64,000 nucleotides of DNA, taken from NCBI GenBank assembly GCA_964349355.1, contig CAYGFZ010000001.1, forward strand, positions 1 to 64,000. The letters are read 5' to 3'. Below, one piece after another: positions 42,200-50,551 of this stretch (position 1 is the first letter of the stretch; every line of letters begins with the position of its first letter). The DNA is from JAUVXE01 sp964349355. GTDB lineage: Bacteria > Actinomycetota > Coriobacteriia > Anaerosomatales > SLCP01. Position numbers and translations under genes: made by a program. Under the pieces are notes generated by a model. It was given only the letters and a program-made list of their open reading frames with translations. It ran no database searches and was not told the DNA's origin.

Positions 42200-45019
42200 C
42201 TAGCGACCGCTGAGGACCTCGGCACATCGTGAGCAGACCTCGGGAAACGTCACGTCGACCCCGAGCTCGCGGTGGTTCCAACAGCGCGGGCACTTCTCGC
42301 CCGAGGCGGTCAAGACTCCTGCACCGTACTCCTCGCCCTCGAGAAGCACGACCTCGGCGACGATGAACATGTCTGCAAGCCGCTCATTTCCGCGGTCGCG
42401 CAACACCGAGATCGCCGAGGCGGGAGCGGTAAGCTCGATAGCGGCCTCCTGGCTCTTGTTGACGACCTTGGCTTCGCGGGCATCTTCAAGAGCCTTCGTG
42501 ACCACATCGCGGGCCTCGAGGACGACGGAGTAGGCGGCGCGCAGATCGGCTGCCTCCTCGGCCGGAACCTCGACCGTCGGCCAACCCGCGAGCTGCACGC
42601 TCACGTGGCCCTCGCGAAGCGACTCGGGCATGAACTGCCAGATCTCCTCGGCGGTGAAGGTGAGAACGGGCGCGACCAGACGCACGAGGGATGTCAGAAT
42701 GGCCGCAAGCACGGTCTGGGCGCTTCGGCGGGAGAGGGAATCGGCGCCGTCAGAGTAGAGGCGGTCCTTGAGGACATCGAGATAGAACGACGAGAGGTCG
42801 ACCACACAGTAGTCGAACACGGCGCGATACACCTGGTGAAACTTCCAGACGTCGTAGGAGTTCGTGACCCGCTCGACGAGTTCGTGGAGCGTGACGAGCG
42901 CGTAGCGGTCCAGCTCCGGCATCTTCTCGAACGGCACTTCCATCGAAGGGTCGTAGTCGGCGGTGTTAGACAACAGGAAGCGAAAGGTGTTGCGCATGCG
43001 GCGGTACGCCTCGCCCGTGCGACTGAGGATCTCATCGGAGATCGAGACGTCTTGGCTGTAGTCGGCCGCAGCCGCCCACAGACGGATGATGTCAGCCCCC
43101 GACCTCTCGATGATGTCGAGAGGTGAGATCACGTTGCCGAGGGACTTGCTCATCTTGCGACCATCGCCATCCACGATGAACCCGTGCGTGAGCACGCGCT
43201 CGTACGGGGGCGCGTCGTAGGCTCCCACGCTAGTGAGCAGGGCAGACTGGAACCAGCCGCGATGCTGGTCCGAACCCTCAAGGTAAAGTTCAGCCGGACG
43301 GTGTAACTCCTCGCGTGCGTCGAGAACGCTCGTGTGCGACACGCCGCTCTCCCACCATACGTCCACGATGTCGTCCTCGGCGATGAGGCTGGAGCTTCCG
43401 CAGCTGGTGCACTTCACGCTATCGGGAAGGTACTCGGCGGGTCTCTTGGTGAACCACGCGTCGGCTCCCTCGGTCTCGAAGAGCCGGATGACCGCGTCGA
43501 AACTCTCGGGAGTCGCGACCGTCTCGCCGCACGAGGCGCAGGAGAAGACGGGTATCGGCACCCCCCAGGCGCGCTGCCGGGAGATGCACCAGTCGGGACG
43601 GTCCGTCACCATCGAACGGATGCGATTCACCGACCAACCGGGAATCCACTCGACCTGCTCGATCGCGGCGATAGCACCTTCGCGAAGCGGGCGCACACCA
43701 TCCTTTGCGCGATCCATGGCCACGAACCACTGTTCGGTCGCGCGGAAGATGACCGCCTGCTTGCAGCGCCAGCAGTGCGGGTAGGAGTGTGAGGTCTTGG
43801 TAGCCGTCTCAAGTGTGCCTTGCGCGCTCAGCCACTCGATGATCTTCGGGTTCGCGTCGGTGACGCGCATTCCCGCGAACGGACCCCCGCCAGCATCGAA
43901 CACGCCATCATCATCGACCGGCATCCGGGAGGGCAGGTCGTAACGCTGCCCCATCAGGTAGTCCTCTTCGCCGTGACCCGGGGCGGTGTGCACCACGCCG
44001 GTGCCCGTGGACAGCTCAACGTGCTCACCGGTCACAAGCACACCCGTCACACCCTCGTGAATCGGGTGAGCGTAGGTCAGATCGAGACTCGCAAGCTCAG
44101 CGCCGGTCAGCCGTACCGGTTCACCGTCCGAGCCACGCACCAGTTCGGGTGTTTCGCCCCAGCCGGCGACCTCGGCGACATGGCTGACAAGCTCCTCGGC
44201 CAGTACGACGACATGCCCATCGCGCACGACGCCGACGTACGTAGCGTCTGCCGCTAGTGTGACGGCGACGTTTGCGGGAAGCGTCCAGGGAGTAGTCGTC
44301 CAGATGAGGATCGAGACCGGCGTCTCCGCCTCACGACCCGCATCCGTCGTGAAGGCAGCAGGTGGGCCGGTGAATGCGAAGCGCACGTAGATCGAGTCGC
44401 TCGTCACGTCCGCGTACTCGATCTCGGCCTCGGCGAGCGCGGTCTTACACCGGATGCACCAGTGGATCGGCTTGGAGCCCTTGTAGATCATGCCGCGGTC
44501 GTACATCTCGCGGAAGATGCGCACGTTGCCGGCCTCGTAGGCTGGATCGAGGGTGAGGTAGGGCCGATCGAAGTCTCCCCGTACGCCAAGGCGCTGGAAC
44601 TCGGTTGCCTGCACGTCGACGAACTTAAGCGCGTACTCGCGGCAGAGCGCACGCAGCTCCGCCTGGCTCGTAGTCTTCATCTTCTCAGGGCCGAGGTTCT
44701 TCTCGACCTGGTGCTCGATCGGCTGACCGTGGCAGTCCCAACCGGGAACGTAAGGCGAGTGGAAACCGCGCATCGACTTATACTTGACGATGAGGTCCTT
44801 GAAGACCTTGTTGAATGCGGTACCCATGTGGATGTGGCCGTTGGCGTACGGAGGCCCGTCGTGAAGGAGGAACGGGGGGCCGTCTGCGGTCGACTCGTTG
44901 ATGAGCCGGTTGATGTCGATCTCCTTCCAAAAGGCCAGCCACTCCGGCTCGCGCTTCGCCAGGTTCGCCCGCATGGGGAACTCGGTCGAGGGCAGGTTCA
45001 TCGTCTGCTTGTAGTCCAC
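42200..45019 (-). CDS. ileS: Isoleucyl-tRNA synthetase
   Basis: A 939-residue class I synthetase that charges tRNA-Ile and edits misactivated valine. The HIGH motif is in GPPYANGHIHMGTA and KMSKS in GRKMSKSLGNV. An editing domain lies between (about 190-400). The C-terminal zinc site is CPRCWNHR with CSRCAEVL, which marks the bacterial (IleS1) form that is normally mupirocin-sensitive. GTG start with AGAGGA upstream. It is preceded by an isoleucine T-box leader with a terminator, so expression should respond to uncharged tRNA-Ile. Confidence 0.97.
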   Translation of the reverse strand: MDYKQTMNLPSTEFPMRANLAKREPEWLAFWKEIDINRLINESTADGPPFLLHDGPPYANGHIHMGTAFNKVFKDLIVKYKSMRGFHSPYVPGWDCHGQPIEHQVEKNLGPEKMKTTSQAELRALCREYALKFVDVQATEFQRLGVRGDFDRPYLTLDPAYEAGNVRIFREMYDRGMIYKGSKPIHWCIRCKTALAEAEIEYADVTSDSIYVRFAFTGPPAAFTTDAGREAETPVSILIWTTTPWTLPANVAVTLAADATYVGVVRDGHVVVLAEELVSHVAEVAGWGETPELVRGSDGEPVRLTGAELASLDLTYAHPIHEGVTGVLVTGEHVELSTGTGVVHTAPGHGEEDYLMGQRYDLPSRMPVDDDGVFDAGGGPFAGMRVTDANPKIIEWLSAQGTLETATKTSHSYPHCWRCKQAVIFRATEQWFVAMDRAKDGVRPLREGAIAAIEQVEWIPGWSVNRIRSMVTDRPDWCISRQRAWGVPIPVFSCASCGETVATPESFDAVIRLFETEGADAWFTKRPAEYLPDSVKCTSCGSSSLIAEDDIVDVWWESGVSHTSVLDAREELHRPAELYLEGSDQHRGWFQSALLTSVGAYDAPPYERVLTHGFIVDGDGRKMSKSLGNVISPLDIIERSGADIIRLWAAAADYSQDVSISDEILSRTGEAYRRMRNTFRFLLSNTADYDPSMEVPFEKMPELDRYALVTLHELVERVTNSYDVWKFHQVYRAVFDYCVVDLSSFYLDVLKDRLYSDGADSLSRRSAQTVLAAILTSLVRLVAPVLTFTAEEIWQFMPESLREGHVSVQLAGWPTVEVPAEEAADLRAAYSVVLEARDVVTKALEDAREAKVVNKSQEAAIELTAPASAISVLRDRGNERLADMFIVAEVVLLEGEEYGAGVLTASGEKCPRCWNHRELGVDVTFPEVCSRCAEVLSGR

Positions 45020-45021
45020 CG

Positions 45022-45360
45022 TGGCCGTCCTCTCAGGTCACTTGCCGCACAAAAAAGCGCGCTCGTCCTCATCTGCCTGGGACGAAGCGCGCATGTGTAC
45101 GTCTCCGCGGTACCACCCGGCTTGCGCGAGCGCGGATGCGCCGCACGCCACTCGGTCCGCCCTGTAACGGGGGCTACCGTCGGAATCTACTGGGCGAGAG
45201 ATTCGCGCGCTGCCTGTCTCGCCAGCGCCTCCCGGCGTTCGGTCCGAAGCTCGAGGGTGATCTTCGCATCCGGTCGGTCCCCGCGGGCTTACACTGTCCC
45301 CGCTCGCTTTTCCGAGGGCCTCTTTTCCGGGCTACTCGTCCCCGTCATCGCCTGCATCCC
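45022..45360 (-). ncRNA. Isoleucine T-box riboswitch leader of ileS
   Basis: A full T-box leader read on the minus strand. Hallmarks are GACGAGTAG in stem I, GAAGATCACCC with specifier codon ATC (45259-45261, isoleucine), the CAGTAGAT...CCCCGTTACAGGG stem II/III region, and the T-box GGGTGGTACCGCGG (45105-45118). A terminator with six Ts follows. Uncharged tRNA-Ile pairing with the specifier and the T-box bulge should form the antiterminator and allow ileS transcription. Stem I is closed by GGCG/CGCC near 45352 and 45234. The promoter should lie at 45360-45450; I see no clear one. Confidence 0.9.
45051..45092 (-). terminator. T-box terminator upstream of ileS
   Basis: On the minus strand GCGCGCTTCGTCC pairs with GGACGAGCGCGC (one bulged base) around an 11-nt loop, followed by TTTTTT. 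It is a textbook intrinsic terminator placed between the T-box sequence and the ileS start. Competing pairing with the T-box region would form the antiterminator. Confidence 0.9.
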
Positions 45361-45410
45361 TATATGTGCGACCACCTGTCGCGTGGGTGCGATGGTAGCG
45401 CGCCGTGCGG

Positions 45411-45695
45411 TCACCGGTCAACGCTCCGCGGGTCGCCGAAGGCGGCGCGGACCTCCTCGGCGGTCACGTTCTCGATCTCGAGCTGCTTGTGGCGTGAGGA
45501 GTGACCGCGCAGGACCGTGACCGCGCTCTTCGGTACGCCGAGGGACTTCGCCACTACGCGACAGACCGCAGCATTGGCCTTGCCGCCGTCGGGAGCGGCA
45601 GTGACCCGGACTGCAAGCTCGTCTCCGCGACAGCCTACGACCTCATCACTCGCGGCGCGCGGGGTAACGTGAACCGCTATACCCACGCACGCCAT
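45411..45695 (-). CDS. DUF167/YggU family protein
   Basis: A 94-residue small conserved protein of unknown function (DUF167). The hallmarks are VHVTPRAASDEVVG, APDGGKANAAVCRVVAKSLGVPKS and VLRGHSSRHKQLEIE. Widely found beside yggT, proC and sepF in division-linked clusters, as here. It starts 6 nt after divIVA with no clear ribosome site, so its translation may depend on readthrough from divIVA. Family clear, role unknown. Confidence 0.88.
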   Translation of the reverse strand: MACVGIAVHVTPRAASDEVVGCRGDELAVRVTAAPDGGKANAAVCRVVAKSLGVPKSAVTVLRGHSSRHKQLEIENVTAEEVRAAFGDPRSVDR

Positions 45696-45701
45696 TGCGG
45701 C

Positions 45702-46541
45702 CTAGTCGATCTCCTCGATATCGATGTCGTCTTCGCGCTCACCTAGCGAGTCGAAGCCGGGCATCGAGAACTCGCGCGGAGCCTGCATCTCCACATCATC
45801 AGGAAGGTCTGCGGGCGATTCCAACTCGCCGAGGTTGACCCCGGTGACGAAGCCGGACTCGGGCACCTCGACGACGGGCATGGCCCGGGTAGCGCTGGGG
45901 TCGTCAGCGGGTGCGGGCGCGGGTGCTGCCGGCCGCGCAGTAGCCGGAGCCGCTGGTTCGGGCGCTAGTGCCGATGCGCTTGCAGCGACAGCGGCGCCAG
46001 CTTCCTCGAGTGCCGCCATCGCAGATTCCGCAGCGACTTCGACCTCGGCGACCATCCCGCTGTCGGTCTTGCCTACCAATACGCTGATATCATCGGGCAG
46101 CCCGACCTCGCGCACGCTTTCCAGGTGCCTCTCCAACGCGCTGACAAACTCGGAGCGAAACTCCTCCTCGGCCTGCTTGATGCGAACGAGCTCGCCCGCG
46201 ACCGTCTGCTTCTGCCGGAGCGCACCGTGGATAAGTTCCTTGGCCTTGACCTCGGCATCACGAAGCAGCGTTGCCGCCTCCTCGCGCGCGCGCATCACGA
46301 TATCCTCGGCGGAGCGCTGCGCGGCGAGCATCGTGTTGTGGAGGGTCTTCTCCATCTCCTGATAGGAGCGGACCTTGTCACTTGCGCCATCGAGACGCTC
46401 GGACAGGTCGATGTTCTCCTTGAAGAGCCGTTCGAACTCGTCAGCCACGTCATCGAGAAAGGTATCGACCTCTTTCTCGTCGTATCCGCGCAACGAGTGG
46501 CGGAACTCCTTGTGGTGGATGTCCATCGGAGTGAGCTTCAT
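45702..46541 (-). CDS. divIVA: DivIVA-family cell pole / septum protein
   Basis: A 279-residue coiled-coil scaffold that binds curved membrane at poles and division sites and directs wall growth in Actinobacteria. The N-terminal lipid-binding module is MKLTPMDIHHKEFRHSLRGY, with EKEVDTFLDDV following. Coiled coil runs from about 40 to 150. Residues about 170-220 are an alanine/proline linker, and the C terminus is acidic. GGAGGA lies upstream. It is the distal gene of the dcw-associated set with yggT, proC and sepF. Confidence 0.93.
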   Translation of the reverse strand: MKLTPMDIHHKEFRHSLRGYDEKEVDTFLDDVADEFERLFKENIDLSERLDGASDKVRSYQEMEKTLHNTMLAAQRSAEDIVMRAREEAATLLRDAEVKAKELIHGALRQKQTVAGELVRIKQAEEEFRSEFVSALERHLESVREVGLPDDISVLVGKTDSGMVAEVEVAAESAMAALEEAGAAVAASASALAPEPAAPATARPAAPAPAPADDPSATRAMPVVEVPESGFVTGVNLGELESPADLPDDVEMQAPREFSMPGFDSLGEREDDIDIEEID

Positions 46542-46556
46542 CGTGTCGATCCTCCC

Positions 46557-46841
46557 CTACAGACCTGCAGAACGCAGCAGCGTGATGATGGCGGGTTGAA
46601 GCAGATAGCGTAGCACGAGCAGCGCTACGAGCGGCGAGAAATCGACCGCTCCGGCACTCGGTACGATGCGGCGAAAAATGCCGATGTACGGCTCACAGAT
46701 GCTCGCAATGACACGGTAGACGTCAGCCAGGACACCGTCACGGCTGATCGGGAACCACGAGAAGATCACGTATACAAAGATGAGAAGCCCGTAGAAACTC
46801 AGGATACGATCGGCTATAAGCCACAGAGAGAAACCTGTCAC
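46557..46841 (-). CDS. YggT family membrane protein
   Basis: A 94-residue membrane protein with two helix pairs (about 8-30 and 68-88), YVIFSWFPIS and EPYIGIFRRIVPSAG ... FSPLVALLVL being family hallmarks. YggT proteins often sit next to sepF and divIVA and are linked to division or osmotic shock in some bacteria, but the role is not settled. GTG start overlaps the proC stop by 4 nt (GTGA). Confidence 0.9.
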   Translation of the reverse strand: MTGFSLWLIADRILSFYGLLIFVYVIFSWFPISRDGVLADVYRVIASICEPYIGIFRRIVPSAGAVDFSPLVALLVLRYLLQPAIITLLRSAGL

Positions 46842-47671
46842 GAACCCAACTCCTTTGCGCGCTCAACAGCAGCGGTGACGGCCGCGTTGATCGCGGCCCG
46901 CACACCGAACGCCTCAAGCATCTCGATTGCGGCGATGGTGGTGCCACCCGGACTTGCGACCCCGTCGATGATCTGCTCGGGATGCTGGCCGGTCCGCTCT
47001 ACGAGCACGGCTGTCCCGAAGACGGTCTGCACAGCGAGTTCCTCGGCGATATGGCGCGGCAGGCCATGCATGATGCCCGAGCGAGCAAGCGCGTCGATGA
47101 CGAGCGCGATGTACGCCGGACCGGAGCCCGATATCGCCGTGGCTGCATCCTGATGATGTTCATCGAGAACGAGAGCGCGCCCGAGCACCGAGAAGAGCTC
47201 ACGAACGAGATCTACCTGCTCATGGGTGGCCTCGCTGCCTCCGCTTATCACGCTCATGCCCTCACGCACGAGAGCAGGCGTGTTGGGCATCACCCGGACG
47301 ACCGCGGTCCCCGCGGGAAGTCCCGACTCCAGTCTGGCCGAGGAGATTCCGGCGGCAATGGACACCACGAGCTTGCCGTGGACCGAGTCATGGATCTCGG
47401 CAAGTACCTCGTCTATCACCTGAGGCTTGATCGCCAGCAGCACGATGTCAGCCTCAGCCGCAGCCTCAGGCGCGGTCTCGACGCACCGGACGCCGTGCGC
47501 GAACGTCAACGCCTGACGGCGTTCGGGAATCGGTTCTGCGATGACGATCGCCGAGGCGTCGAAGACGCCCGACGCGGCGAGACCTGCAGCGATGGCTTCG
47601 CCCATCCTGCCGCCGCCGACGATCGCGAGCGTACCCTCTACGTGAACGTGTCCTGGATTCATCCGCATCAT
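46838..47671 (-). CDS. proC: Pyrroline-5-carboxylate reductase
   Basis: A 277-residue NAD(P)H enzyme that reduces pyrroline-5-carboxylate to proline. The N-terminal Rossmann motif is VGGGRMGEAIAAGL. The C-terminal domain shows the signature SGSGPAYIALVIDALA and ASPGGTTIAAIEMLE. Its ATG overlaps the sepF stop by 4 nt (ATGA). In many Gram-positive relatives proC is embedded with yggT and sepF in this way, so its place in the division cluster is normal. Confidence 0.95.
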   Translation of the reverse strand: MMRMNPGHVHVEGTLAIVGGGRMGEAIAAGLAASGVFDASAIVIAEPIPERRQALTFAHGVRCVETAPEAAAEADIVLLAIKPQVIDEVLAEIHDSVHGKLVVSIAAGISSARLESGLPAGTAVVRVMPNTPALVREGMSVISGGSEATHEQVDLVRELFSVLGRALVLDEHHQDAATAISGSGPAYIALVIDALARSGIMHGLPRHIAEELAVQTVFGTAVLVERTGQHPEQIIDGVASPGGTTIAAIEMLEAFGVRAAINAAVTAAVERAKELGS

Positions 47672-48222
47672 CCTAGATCGAACAAGCCTTTGTCGCGGAG
47701 TTTGCGCCGGTCCTCGGCGGAAACGTCGACATTGGCCGGAGTGAGCATGAACACCTTGTCGGAGACCTTCTGGAGGCCACCTCCAAGGCCGTACGTCAAT
47801 CCGCTTGCGAAGTCTATCAGCCTTTTGGCTACGTCGGGCTGGGTCATCGTGAGGTTCATGATGACCGGCGTGCCCGACTTGAAGTGATCCGCGATGGACT
47901 GGACCTCCGAGAAACTCTTTGGCTCGGTGATGTGCATCTTGACGTGCGGCGTCATCGACGCGACCTGCCCGCCCGTCGGCACCGACCGCAGCGGCGCGGC
48001 TTCACGTGCCCGCTCTAGGTCCGGCTGACGCTCGAGGCGCCTGACCGATGTTCGCTGGTACGACGGATCGTGCGAGGCGGCAGTCCGCCCGTAGTAGCCG
48101 TCGGTACTCCTCGGCTCGGCAGGTTCGCCATCATCCTCGTCGTCGTAGTACTCGTCATCGTACTCATCGTCCCAGTCATCAGCCAGGCCGAGGCGTACCT
48201 TGATGTTGTGGAACAGGCCCAC
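47668..48222 (-). CDS. sepF: Cell division protein SepF
   Basis: A 184-residue FtsZ partner that anchors the Z ring to the membrane; in Actinobacteria it replaces FtsA. An N-terminal amphipathic segment (MGLFHNIKVRLGLADD) is followed by a highly acidic Asp/Tyr linker (about 16-33), then the SepF domain (about 90-170) with EPKSFSEVQSIADHFKSG, VIMNLT and RLIDFASGLTYGL. No ftsA is present in the window, consistent with this role. It is coupled to proC. Confidence 0.95.
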   Translation of the reverse strand: MGLFHNIKVRLGLADDWDDEYDDEYYDDEDDGEPAEPRSTDGYYGRTAASHDPSYQRTSVRRLERQPDLERAREAAPLRSVPTGGQVASMTPHVKMHITEPKSFSEVQSIADHFKSGTPVIMNLTMTQPDVAKRLIDFASGLTYGLGGGLQKVSDKVFMLTPANVDVSAEDRRKLRDKGLFDLG

Positions 48223-48242
48223 GGGAGCCTCCTTGTTGACAC

Positions 48243-48920
48243 CTACCTACCGAACAACACCCTCCCGACACGCACGATCGTAGCGCCTTCCTCGATAGCA
48301 ACACGGAAGTCGCCTGACATGCCCATCGAAAGTTCATCTAACTCTACCCCATTGAGGGGCATCGCGCGTAGAGAGTCGCGCAGTTCTCTCAGCTCACGGA
48401 AGACCCAGCGCACGTCTTCTGCCCGGGCGAACGGAGCCATCGTCATCAAGCCGCGGACCTCTATGGATGCGAGGTGCGAGGCCTCAACAAGCGCCTCGCG
48501 CACATCCGCGGGGGCGAACCCGTGCTTGCGCTCCTCGGCGGCTACATTTACCTGCAGGAGCACCGGCTGGATGACGCCCGCCTCGGTCGCACGGTGATCG
48601 ATCGTGGAGAGCAGTTTGAGCGAGTCTACCGAGTGGATCAGGTGTGCCCTGCCGACGACATCTTTGACCTTGTTGCTCTGCAACGTGCCGATGAAGTGCC
48701 ACCGCACATCGGGAAAGAGTCCCTTCTTGCCGAGGAACTCCTGCACGCGATTCTCACCGAAATCCACCACGCCTGCGGCGATCGCTGCACGTATCTCCGG
48801 GACACCGACGGTCTTGCTGACCGCGACGATGGTGATCTCCTCGGCGGAACGACCGCACGCGTCCGCAGCGTCCGCAACCTGTCGTCGGACCGCCTCGTAT
48901 CGCAGTGCGATGCTCGGCAT
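48243..48920 (-). CDS. yggS: PLP homeostasis protein, YggS/PLPBP family
   Basis: A 225-residue single-domain PLP-binding protein that buffers pyridoxal phosphate; it has no known catalytic activity. The PLP lysine is in VAVSKT, and ENRVQEFLGK, HFIGTLQSNKVK and ELSMGMSGDF are family hallmarks. It lies 5 nt after phoU and 20 nt before sepF. In most Actinobacteria yggS directly follows pgeF; here the pst remnant and phoU lie in between. Confidence 0.94.
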   Translation of the reverse strand: MPSIALRYEAVRRQVADAADACGRSAEEITIVAVSKTVGVPEIRAAIAAGVVDFGENRVQEFLGKKGLFPDVRWHFIGTLQSNKVKDVVGRAHLIHSVDSLKLLSTIDHRATEAGVIQPVLLQVNVAAEERKHGFAPADVREALVEASHLASIEVRGLMTMAPFARAEDVRWVFRELRELRDSLRAMPLNGVELDELSMGMSGDFRVAIEEGATIVRVGRVLFGR

Positions 48921-48925
48921 ACGGG

Positions 48926-49594
48926 CTAGCGAGCCTCCTCGTTGGCGTCGGAGAGTGCTTCGAACTCACCGGTCACAAGGTATGCGATGCGCTCGCCGAT
49001 GTCGACCGCGTTGTCCGCGATCCTCTCGAGGTACCGGCTTGCGAGCACCATCGAAGAAGCCCACTCGATATCCTCCTCGTCCTGAAGGCGTGCGAGTTCG
49101 CGGAAGAACTGCTTGTAGAGATGGTCGATCGGCTCATCGAGGTCCTGGAGCTTGCGTGCAAGTTCGAGGTCGTTCTTCTCGAGCGCCTCACAGGTCGCGT
49201 CCAGTACCCGGTAGACAAGGTTGCCCTGGGCCTGGATGAGGTCGTAGAGCGTCTGCGGACCACGCCTGTCGGCCGTACGCTTGGCTGCCCGAGCGATGTT
49301 CACGCCGAGATCGGCCATACGCTCAAGGTGCAGAGCGATGTAGGTGAGCGAGTGGAGCAGCCTAAGGTCGCGTGCGACCGGGAACTGAGTGGCTATCACC
49401 TCAAGGGAGTGCTCCTCGACGGCGAGCGTACGACGGTCGATCTCATCGTCGCCCGCGATGACCTTCTGGGCGAGGTCGAGGTCGCCGTTGACCAGGGAGT
49501 TCACGGCATCGCGAGTCACGTCCGTGACGGTGTGGCCGATCGAGAGTACCTCGGCCTTGAGATCTTTGAGTTCCTGCCTGAATCCTTCGCGCAT
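48926..49594 (-). CDS. phoU: Phosphate transport/regulation protein PhoU
   Basis: A 222-residue helical protein that represses the Pho response with the Pst transporter and controls phosphate uptake. The two PhoU repeats are seen in IDRRTLAVEEHSLEVIATQ and IDHLYKQFFRELARLQ; metal-binding ERMADLGVNIA and ERIADNAVDIGERI mark the centres. ATG 49594 gives the usual length. The gene is intact, although the pst genes upstream of it are broken. Confidence 0.92.
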   Translation of the reverse strand: MREGFRQELKDLKAEVLSIGHTVTDVTRDAVNSLVNGDLDLAQKVIAGDDEIDRRTLAVEEHSLEVIATQFPVARDLRLLHSLTYIALHLERMADLGVNIARAAKRTADRRGPQTLYDLIQAQGNLVYRVLDATCEALEKNDLELARKLQDLDEPIDHLYKQFFRELARLQDEEDIEWASSMVLASRYLERIADNAVDIGERIAYLVTGEFEALSDANEEAR

Positions 49595-49686
49595 CGGTGC
49601 GCTCAACTCCTCTTGTGGTACGCAAGCCGGTATGGGTGCTTTCAGTATACCGCGCGCCACCTGCCGAACCCGCAGTTCACGAAGGT

Positions 49687-49991
49687 TTAACCGAAGCGCC
49701 CGGTGATGTAGTCTTCCGTGCGCCTGTCCTTCGGCGAGGTGAACAGGTTCGATGTACGGTCGTATTCGACCAGGATGGCGGGCTCTCCAGCCTCTTCTTG
49801 CAGGAAGAACGCGGTGAAGTCGCTCACTCGTGCGGCCTGCTGCATGTTGTGGGTCACGATGACGATCGTGATGCGGTCCTTCAACTCCGCCATGAGGTCC
49901 TCGATCTTCTGGACCGAGGTCGGATCGATGGCCGAGTACGGCTCGTCCAGGGTGAAGAAGTGCCGTACCCTCTGGAGCGGATAGTCACATT
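49687..49991 (-). pseudogene. pstB fragment: C-terminal part of phosphate ABC transporter ATPase
   Basis: The reading frame contains only the C-terminal third of PstB: TLDEPYSAIDP (Walker B and D loop), IVTHNMQQAARVSDFTAFF, and the ending TEDYITGRFG. Walker A and the ABC signature are absent. Walker B is atypical (FFTLDEPYS). The frame runs back to a stop at about 49992, inside the truncated pstS gene, with no sensible start. It cannot work as an ATPase. It looks like the 3' end left after deletion of the region between pstS and pstB. Confidence 0.82.
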
Positions 49992-50551
49992 ACGATCGAG
50001 TGGAACGCCTCGCGCGTACCGGAAGCCTCATCGCGGTTGACAAGACCGATCTCCTTGTCATAGCCGCCAAGTTCCGACCAGTTCTCGATCTCGCCGGAGA
50101 AGATCGCCCGAACCTGCTCGGTCGTGAGTGAGTCGACAGGGTTATCCCGATGGACGATGACCGTGATCGCATCGAACGCGATCGGGGTGTCGTAGAGGTC
50201 GAGCTTGGCCTCGGACGGCTTCAGGTCTCGTGACGAGGTCCCGACATCAGACGACCCATGAGCAACGGTCTCGATCCCTGCAGAGGACCCCAGGCCGGAC
50301 ACCAGCACCCTCTTGTCCGGGAAGCGCTCATGGAACATCTCGCCAGCGATCTCTGCGATAGGAAGCATGGTCGTCGAACCGGTGACGATCAACTCCGTCG
50401 CCGAGGGGGTCCGATCGCCGCACCCCGAGAGGGCCACGGCGATCAGCACAACGAGACACGCCGACACGAGACCACGAAGTACCGCGGGTATGCGCATGGA
50501 TGCGGGAAGAATCGCTTGAATTGTATGCGGCCGCAAGAGCCGGTTCGCCAT
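49985..50551 (-). pseudogene. Truncated pstS: phosphate-binding lipoprotein
   Basis: A 188-residue frame matching the first two-thirds of the phosphate-binding protein PstS: lipobox ALSGCG at about residue 44, VTGSTTMLP, SSAGIETVAHGSSDVGTSSR, FSGEIENWSELGG and RDEASGTREAF. Family members are about 280-320 residues long, so about one-third is missing. It ends with a stop 15 residues after the SGT motif, and the pstB fragment overlaps it. Start ATG 50551 has GAGGG and directly follows the pgeF stop. Probably not functional in phosphate uptake. Confidence 0.82.
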
